Origin: Parasponia andersonii
Lineage: Eukaryota > Streptophyta > Magnoliopsida > Rosales > Cannabaceae
Assembly (NCBI GenBank): GCA_002914805.1
Contig: JXTB01000232.1
Coordinates: 527,840 to 591,839, forward strand
DNA length: 64,000 bases
Reading direction: 5' to 3'
The translations under genes and the position numbers were made by a program. How positions within the stretch are numbered: the stretch's first letter is position 1; each line of letters begins with the position of its first letter. This document shows, one piece after another, positions 57,010-64,000 of the stretch. The notes beneath the pieces were generated by a model. It saw nothing but the letters and a program-made list of their open reading frames with translations, was not told where the DNA came from and did not search any database.

Positions 57010-57375
57010 GTCTTTCTCTCTGTGTTTTAATGGACTCTTCCACCGGTTTTTCAGCCGCCAAAATTGTTGGACATTTATGCCATTGCGAGACTAGCAAAAC
57101 GAGACTTTTTCCGTTATGGGCTTTTTCGTCATTTTCGTTGAGGTTTAATCTCGCTGCTTAACATGTCCGGTGATCCAATTAAATCTTGCCACCTCATCCT
57201 AAAGGAACTGACCAATTGTTCGCTGTCAATGCCGTACTTCATCCAAACGGTAAATTGTAATGGGAGGGTTTTTTAAAAATAAAATAATGAGTGTGTGTAA
57301 TGAGAATTTTTATAATACTGTTATCTATTTCCTCTGCTAAATCCACCCTCTTTATCCTACCTATAAGCTAGCATA
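57010..57375. promoter_or_regulatory. Upstream region of the transporter gene
   Basis: About 370 bp between the transporter ATG and the foldback element. The frame at 56937-57161 is antisense to exon 1 and not a gene. No defined promoter element was picked. Confidence 0.4.
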
Positions 57376-57864
57376 GAGTAAATTGCCGTGAAGCTACTTA
57401 GTCAAAATTTACATTTATATACCTAATTTTTTTCCTAACTACAAAAGTACTTTCCATCCAAATTTTGATGCAATTATCCAATTTTTCTATTAGATGCCAA
57501 CTCATCGTATATGTGTCACGCTGTGAGATATTTTGTAATTTTAAAAAGCCTAAAAAATGAAATGAAATTAGGAAAATGATTGAAAATGACGAAAATGTAA
57601 ATAAACCTTAATGATTTTCAAATTTTGCAATTTTTTGTTATTTTCAATGATTTTTCTAATTTCATTTCATTTTTTTAGGCTTTTTAAAATTGTAAAAACA
57701 TCACAGCACGACATGTGTACCATAAGTTCGCATCTAACAGAAAAATTTGACGGTTGCATCAAAATTTGGACGAAAGATACTTTTGCCGTCAGAAAAAAAA
57801 AAAAAGATCAAATATATATGTGTAAATTTTGACTAAGTAATGGGACTTTCACCGCAATTTACTC
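57376..57864. mobile_element. Mutator-type foldback/MITE with 9-bp target duplication
   Basis: The arms of roughly 235 bp are inverted repeats from end to end: left GAGTAAATTGCCGTGAAG, right (reverse complement) GAGTAAATTGCGGTGAAAG; also TTAGTCAAAATTTACA, CCAAATTTTGATGCAA and TTTTAAAAAGCCTAAAAAA in both. Flanks GCTAGCATA (57367-57375) and ATTAGCATA (57865-57873) match at 7 of 9 positions, as for Mutator-like elements. It is noncoding. The open frame at 57611-57832 lies wholly in the right arm. Confidence 0.88.
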
Positions 57865-57915
57865 ATTAGCATATTAGATTTCATATATCAAGCGGTAAAA
57901 CGGTAAAATGAATAA

Positions 57916-58010
57916 GGGACAAAAAAAGTTGGATGAATAAAGCTCTTATGAAGAGAGAGGGACAAAAAAAGTTGGATGAATAAAGCTCTTATGGAGAGAG
58001 AGAGAGAGAG
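57916..58010. repeat. 43-bp tandem duplication plus GA microsatellite
   Basis: GGGACAAAAAAAGTTGGATG starts at 57916 and 57959. The second unit runs into a GAGAGAGAGA tract. Confidence 0.9.
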
Positions 58011-58011
58011 C

Positions 58012-58139
58012 ATTCGGTATAATTAAGTATGGAACCCTTTTCTTAACCAAAAAAAAATATGGAAGCTTTTTTCTTACTTTAATTGGTATACAATCTGAAA
58101 TAATTATGTAAATGAGCAACACAATCAGATTCCATAGTA
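58012..58139 (-). pseudogene. Stray copy of transporter exon 3/intron 2 sequence
   Basis: TATAATTAAGTATGGAAC, TAATTGGTATACAATCTGAA and AATAATT(A/C)TG..AATGAG match 55875-55975, i.e. the 5' part of exon 3, its acceptor and intron 2 of the transporter gene, with a small insertion. Only about 130 bp was copied, 2 kb upstream of the parent gene and in the same orientation. Confidence 0.88.
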
Positions 58140-58144
58140 GTTAC

Positions 58145-59486
58145 TAATAGGTGTTAATTTTACACATATATTATAGTTATTTTCCATGCTATTTTATGAG
58201 TTTTATGTTATTCTAAGACTAATTGTGTTATTTTTGTGTTTATAAGTGTTATGGAGGTTAAATGATGAAAATGAGTTTAATTGGGCTAAGAACGGGCTTA
58301 AACGGATGAAGTTGGATGAGTTGAAAGAGAACTGGGCTGAAAAGGTGTCAGCGCCGCGGCGGAGACAGTGCTTCGTAGAAAAAATAATAGTTCCAGAAAC
58401 TTGATGCCCTGGTTTTGGAACTTGAGTGTTGCGACACTGGAGGCGGGTTTTCAATCGACTTACTCAATTTTTGACTGCCTAAGTTTTCTATTCCGAAAAG
58501 GACTTAACCTAGTCGCTTCCTACACTTAATTACCTATATATAGGACATTCTATAGTAGATAGGGAGTAAGTCTTAGATGCCTAGGAGCCACCAAAAATAT
58601 ATTGAAGACCTAGAAGGAGAGAATGAGAACTTGGAGGCTATCCTAGCTGCCATCTCAATTTTTCTACATTTTCTTTTAGTATTTATATGTTCTTAGCATG
58701 ATGTTCTTACTCTTCATTCTTATATACATGTTAGAATAGACCCTAGATTAGGTTAAGGGTGAATTCAAACCCCTAGACATGAATGTTCATTGTTTTTCAG
58801 ATTTTATATAATTAGATGTTTAATTAAAGTTATTTATGTTCTTCTATGCATATTTCTTTACGAATTATATCTTGATTTGTTTAGAAGTACTAATAAACTA
58901 TCATGATAGAGTTCTAATGCTAGGATTCGTTATAGGCGTTTGCTATATTTCAATCCATATGTAGTGAAATAATAGTTAATTTGATCGTTTGATGAGTTAT
59001 CTATAGTAAAGGACATAACCTAGGTTAGATTTTACATTTGTGAGATTATAATCTAGATCAACCTAAGATCTTTCTCAACACTAATGCTTTTGTTAATTAA
59101 TTTTAGAGCGTTTGCTTACGTTAGTTAATAGAAAGATGTTAGATATGGCATTCATCTATCTAGCATAAAATCTAAACAAAGATAGGGATAGTTGCATATT
59201 TTTGGACTATCTACAGTTAGTAGCTCTGTTAAATAACTATTAAGATCTAGTAATTGATTAGTATGACTGTTTAGTGGTGGAGAATAAAATCTTAATATAT
59301 ATTTTTTTTATTGTTTATTTTCTTGTATTTATTCTTAATTCCCATCACCTTAGGATTAGTAGTAAATTAGTTAGATCAATACCTCATAAGATCGACCCTA
59401 CTTGTCATTATACTAGGTAATTATTAGGATCATCCTAAGCTTTACTAGATATAGATAGGTTATTTTAGATGTTTAACAACACACCA
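58145..59486 (+). mobile_element. Probable Ty3/Gypsy solo LTR
   Basis: About 1.34 kb starting TAATAGGTGTTAATTTTAC and ending TTTAACAACACACCA, flanked by GTTAC and GTTAT (4 of 5 identical). It holds a GC-rich stretch (GCGCCGCGGCGG near 58351), a TATATATAGG promoter-like motif near 58534, and a U5-like end with AAGATCGACCCTACTTGTCA, features I associate with Athila/Tat-type LTRs. No internal coding domain. Orientation is inferred from these landmarks. The first dinucleotide TA instead of TG would be a mutation. Confidence 0.6.
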
Positions 59487-60984
59487 GTTATTTAAAAAAA
59501 AAAAAACAACAACATTACAAAAGTATCTTCTCGAAGCATCAAGTTGAATCAATTAAATGATCATTAGATGATAATATAGAATAATATATTCAACTGAATT
59601 AATTGAGTTATCTACCTACCATGTTGAGGGATCAAACCACTTACAATTCAAAGAATTTTCAATTGAAATGTGAAAAATTCTAGTGAATAACCATATATAG
59701 GAATTTATGATAATATTTGAGAAATTTATAATTTCCACTAGATGACCATGTCACGGAATTAAGAGAATTTTAAAAGTTAGTGAACTACAAAGTAAATGAT
59801 CTTTTATGGAATTCTTGGAATTATGTTTATGCTTTGGAAGTAGATAATTTTCTTGAAATCTTGGAAAAGTTCAATTCAATTTGAAATTTGTATTATACTT
59901 AGCTTTTGAGAATAAGTTGCCTATGTATTCTCTAGAGAAATCAAGTCAACGTAGTTCGAAGAGTTTTATAGTTTGAAAATTTTGAGGTAAATGATCTCAT
60001 TAGGATATTGGAAATTTTACCATTTTATATGGATTTAGAGTGAATGACCTCACTTGTAATTTTAGAAATTTTCGAAGTTTAATTAGAACTCAAAACTTGC
60101 AACTACACCTAGAATTGATTTCTAGGTTGGCGATGTATCCTTTGCAGAATCAAGTCTAAGGTAGTTCATGCATTGGAGAATTAGTGGTTTAGATTTATTT
60201 CTTAATAGTCCCAGTTTATAGAGCTATAATCTAAGAAGACCTTTCTTCATTTCATAGATATTTTTTTAATCGATTACTTTGCTTTGCTTTGATTTTGGAA
60301 AGATTAAAATTTTGTGAACTTTGTATTCCGATCTTACCGTTTGATTTTTTTTGCTTTTGACAAAGATACGTAGACTAGTGATAAACTTTGAGTCTTGGTC
60401 ATTTACACATTTAGTTTAATTGGAAATATACTTATTACTTGATATTCTAACAAATAATCGTTTCTTTCTTGAGAAAATGACATGGATAGGACGAATTCGG
60501 GCTAAAATGGCTTTTTGTGCATTTTTTTTAAAAATAATATTTTTATAAATATCAAAGATATACTGAGCTATGGTTAAGAACTTTTTGACTATAAAAAAAA
60601 CTATTATTTAGGACTTTTTCATGGTCAAGAAATTGTTGACACTCCTAAAAATGTCATAAAATACACACAAAAAAAAGTCATTTTGGACCAAGTAAGTCTT
60701 ACCCATGTCCTTTTCCCTTCTTTCTTTGACCTCTTTTTGGTTTCTCAAAAGCTACGATTTGTCTCAGAGAAGTACTACTTTTTATTTCAAACATCTCTTT
60801 CTTTTTGTAGATTTTGGCATGAGATATTAGCTTTTTTAGTTCTCAGTTTGGTTAGGTTTGGGCTTAGAGCATGGACTTCAGTGTTTATGAGACTTTTGGG
60901 CCATTTTGATTGGTCTTTAAGTTTGTAGGATTGACGTGGTGTCTTGAGAAGGGTTTTTAACACTTTCACCTATAAAAAAAATAA
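59487..60984. other. Intergenic, AT-rich; no gene
   Basis: Nothing recognised. The frame at 60683-60928 has no similarity that I can name. Confidence 0.5.
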
Positions 60985-61250
60985 AATAATTACAAAAATA
61001 TGGAAGTCATGTTTTTTTCAAAGTTTCGTACAATTTTTATTAGAAAAATATCACTTTTAAATAAGAATTAGAAAAATACCATTTTTAAATTTTGGTACTG
61101 ATTACCGGTTTCTGAAAAATAGTTACCGGTTACTGGTTACCAGTTATAAATTTACCAGAAACTGGTTACCGTTGTTACTATTTTAAAAAATGACATTTTC
61201 TAAATATTTTTTATAAAATAGTATTTTTCTAATACTGTCCCTGCGCGTGC
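60985..61250. repeat. Dispersed noncoding repeat, copy 2
   Basis: Same family and orientation as 49365-49660. It contains runs built on ACCGGTTACTGGTTACCAGT. Ends undefined. Confidence 0.6.
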
Positions 61251-61629
61251 CTGAGAGAGTATATATGGTAATTATTCTTTCCACCATCATAAAATATGAG
61301 CCTATATATGCCACTTGCTCCATGCATTTCCCACCAATGTGAGACTAACATTTTCCTTTCATTTTTTCATTTCAATAGTACACTTTTGAGCAATAGTTTC
61401 TCATTCATCGGTGCACCATTTTGAGTATGTGAATATACGAAATCGATGTCCTCACGGAGGAAAACAAGAATTCACTAAGACCTTTCATCAACTAGATATG
61501 GGTCCCACTCAATTTTTAGCTTCAAAATGGTTCATAAAAATGGGTTCTATAACACAAAATTGGACTTTATAATATACATGGGCTTCCAAGCCCAAGACAA
61601 GTCCAAAATCTTAACCTATTTTTCCCACA

Positions 61630-63466
61630 CCTCAATCTAGTTATCTATCTCTTCATTTGAAAAACAAGCTTGAAAAGAAAAAAAGAAAGGAACCGCACAT
61701 GACCAAATGAACATAAGAAATCCCAGTACTTTTTTATTTTATAAATATTTAAAAAAGAAGTGAGAGAAATCCGTTACTCTTTCCTATTTTTTCGTAACTG
61801 ACAAAAACCTTCTAGTCTGAATTACAAGAATCTTGTAGTAAATGATAAGTAGTTCACCATATAGTCACATCTTGCTGCCGCCCAGCTAATACTAATAAAT
61901 TGCTAGTGACAAAAAGTCATGAACCAAATGACCGTGAGGCAATAGAGTTCCTCGAGCACTTAAGAAAGATGATGGGTCTTACAAAACCTAAAAGATAATC
62001 CTAACCTATATTACACATTATTTCTTATTTTCCTCTCCCATTTCAGTCATTCCTTTTACGTCTTATTTTTTATGACAAACTTGTAAACATGACCCTAAAG
62101 TATACCGATAATTAATTAACATCATTCTATGACTTTTGAAGACATTTTCATTTTATAAACACGCAAAATTAAGAAGCTAGGGAAGAATCTAATTGATCAT
62201 TTGTCAATTATTAATACTTTAGTGACATGAATTCATCGTAGGGCGTTTGAAAATTTGGACTAAATCTAAACTACATAGACTCTATGTTCACCACATTTAT
62301 ACTCCTCCATAGTTATTGCCCTCTAATTTGTTTAAGTCACTATATATAACTTTCACTATATATAATGCTTTATCCTTGGATTGTTATTACATTATTTTTT
62401 CTACCAGACACCCTTTGCCATGATGGCTACATTATCCCAAAACAAGCTTCTAATGAGATCCCAAAACTAATCTCACTACACATGCCCTTCACAAAACCAA
62501 TATCACACATGCCCTTTACCCACTATTGGCAACCGGGTACACTGCTTGGCCACTACTACAACCACACCCAAAACCCAACCCGACTAGCCAAAGATCGAAC
62601 AGTGGATCGTGTCCACATGTGCTGACCCTATTCTTTTGTCCATGTGGTCGCATCGTGCATGGGTCATATCCGGGTACACCATCGTGCTTATCTCTATTAT
62701 GAAGTCTATGGTGGGTGCGACCAATTCATAAATTTGAATTGACCCCACTTTGGCTGGCTTGGTTGGTTACTTGATGGCTGATCTTTGGTCTCGGATTTAC
62801 CACTGGTTGATTGATAATTATGGTAATGCCTCAACTCCTCTATTTGGTGATCAAATAGAGGAGTTTCAAGGTCATCATATGTGGCCATGGCTAATCACTA
62901 AGCGTCAATTTGCTAACAACTTGCATATCGGTCGTGTTGTGACCTTTGCAGTGCTACCTATTGATCTCTTTTATGACAATCCAATCATTCATAGATTTGT
63001 TAGTATGCACTTTGGATGCATTTTGTTTAGTCAAAAATTTCATGCTTAGGCCCACAACACAAAGAGTCGGCTTCCGCTGCTCGTGGTGGTGCTACAAGAT
63101 CTTGGCATCTTCTTGTCGCAGTTGCAACACTCGAACCATTATCGACCGCCATATAAGAATAACTATTGCATAGTAAGTAGGATTTGGAATAAGTTCTTGG
63201 ATAACCAAGAAGTGGTTAAAGCATTGGAGAAGCACTTGTTTCTCAAGCTAAGGGTACAACCCAGGACTTGGAGTGATGAACCAAGCTCTGAGTGGACTCA
63301 TGAAGAGAGTCAAACCATATCTCAACTTGCTCCAAATTCATCAATATAAGATCAGTTAGTTCATTATTCACATAATCGGTTGGATAATGTATGCAATAAA
63401 AAATTAAAAGGCTTAAAGCCAATCAAGGGTCTCAACTGGTCTAGGATTCTTAGGGGGGTGTGTTAG
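61630..63466 (+). repeat. Segmental duplication B (partner of 39048-40886)
   Basis: Direct-orientation partner of duplication A, including promoter, coding region and 3' flank of the FAD4-like pseudogene. The Gypsy relic starts where the similarity ends. Confidence 0.88.
62423..63349 (+). pseudogene. FAD4-like pseudogene, full length (copy 5)
   Basis: It aligns with FAD4 end to end. In-frame stops: TAA near 62468, TAG near 62584, TAA and TGA near 62728-62736, and TAG for the Trp of FHAWAH near 63047. One codon is missing in the NNLHDLGRA region (about 62922). The HAAHH cluster is degraded to HSNHY. None of these stops coincides with those in copy 2, so the two copies died separately after the duplication. 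Confidence 0.9.
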
Positions 63467-64000
63467 GGGAAGGTTTTATTCGTCCAAGCTTTTCACTATA
63501 GGGTGCTTCGGTTTTGTTTGTAAAGAAGAAAGATGGGACTATGAGGCTTTGCATTGATTATAGGGAGCTGAATAAGGTCATAATCAAAAACAAGTATCTG
63601 CTTCCTAGGATTGATGATTTGTTTGATCAACTACAAGGAGCTTCTATGTTTTCAAAGATTGACTTAAGATCAGGTTACCACCAGTTGAAAATTAAGGAGG
63701 AAGACATTCCAAGAACAGCTTTCAGAACCAGATATGGACACTATGAGTTTTTAGTCATGCCCTTTGGATTAACTAATGCCTCAGCTGCTTTCATGGATAT
63801 GATGAATCGAGTGTTTAAGGATTTCCTAGATAAATTCGTTATAGTTTTCATTGATGATATTTTGATTTACTCACGCTCAAGGGACAATCATATGGAACAT
63901 TTGAGGACCGTGTTGAGAATTCTTAGGAAAAAGTAGTTGTATGCTAAGTTTAAGAAGTGTGAATTCTGGCTAGAGAAAGTTATCTTTCTTGGTCATGTGA
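63466..64000 (+). pseudogene. Ty3/Gypsy reverse-transcriptase fragment, continues past the window
   Basis: Translation contains [25 protein letters not shown], then [42 protein letters not shown] and the catalytic [10 protein letters not shown], then a second stop in place of a Gln-type codon (63934-63936), and FLGHV at the edge. Order and motifs are those of Ty3/Gypsy reverse transcriptase. Stops at 63499-63501 and 63934-63936 make it non-functional. No 5' part (gag, protease) precedes it; it abuts the FAD4 pseudogene flank, so it is 5'-truncated. Confidence 0.9.

Noticed and set aside
57611..57832. 73-codon frame near the transporter
   Set aside because: Lies in one arm of the foldback element and is not conserved in the other arm.

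Overview
This is a piece of plant nuclear genome, most likely a eudicot. The genes have many short introns, the proteins are typical of land plants (a CYP85-clan P450, a FAD4-type plastid desaturase, VPS22 of ESCRT-II, a BT1/folate-biopterin transporter), the spacers are AT-rich, and Copia, Gypsy, TRIM, SINE, MITE, hAT and Mutator-like debris is abundant. The species cannot be named from sequence alone. One ambiguous base (n) lies at 4024. Nothing prokaryotic or organellar was seen.

0-22.7 kb: a tandem triplication of a cytochrome P450 gene. Copies 1 (909-2822) and 3 (20318-22175) are intact four-exon genes of 474 codons with identical exon lengths. Copy 2 (about 12200-18625) is a pseudogene carrying a SINE in exon 1, a complete Copia element in intron 1, two frameshifts, a lost splice donor and a damaged heme loop. 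The duplicated unit also carried the 3' end of the next, opposite-strand gene; relics of it lie behind copies 1 and 2. A second, older Copia (3201-8242) sits in the relic behind copy 1.

22.7-27.6 kb (minus strand): the intact seven-exon parent of those relics, a 532-aa secreted/ER-type plant protein of a family often labelled inositol phosphatase. Its motifs look to me like a permuted papain-like (YiiX/C92-type) fold. Intron 1 holds a solo LTR with perfect target duplications and a decayed duplication of the exon 1 end.

32-49 kb and 62.4-63.4 kb: the FAD4 family. One intact single-exon gene (32065-32991) is followed by two full-length pseudogenes (39830, 62423) with independent stop codons and two 3' fragments (42768, 48306), separated by repeats.

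50.2-57.0 kb (minus strand): an intact VPS22 gene, an initiator-Met tRNA gene (plus strand), and an intact folate-biopterin transporter gene. From memory, the homologues of the amidase-like, FAD4 and VPS22 genes are neighbours on Arabidopsis chromosome 4, and the transporter sits next to the amidase-like paralogue on chromosome 5, so 22-57 kb looks like an old conserved block loosened by repeats.

57-64 kb: a Mutator-type foldback element, a stray copy of a transporter exon, a probable 1.3-kb Gypsy solo LTR, the last FAD4 pseudogene and the start of a Ty3/Gypsy reverse-transcriptase relic running off the window.

The intact genes act in separate pathways (terpenoid/steroid-type oxidation, plastid phosphatidylglycerol desaturation, endosomal sorting, pterin/folate transport); only the P450s and the FAD4 series are families here. 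I found no convincing new multi-gene system. The main interest is duplication, gene conversion and transposon history, plus a likely misnamed plant protein family.
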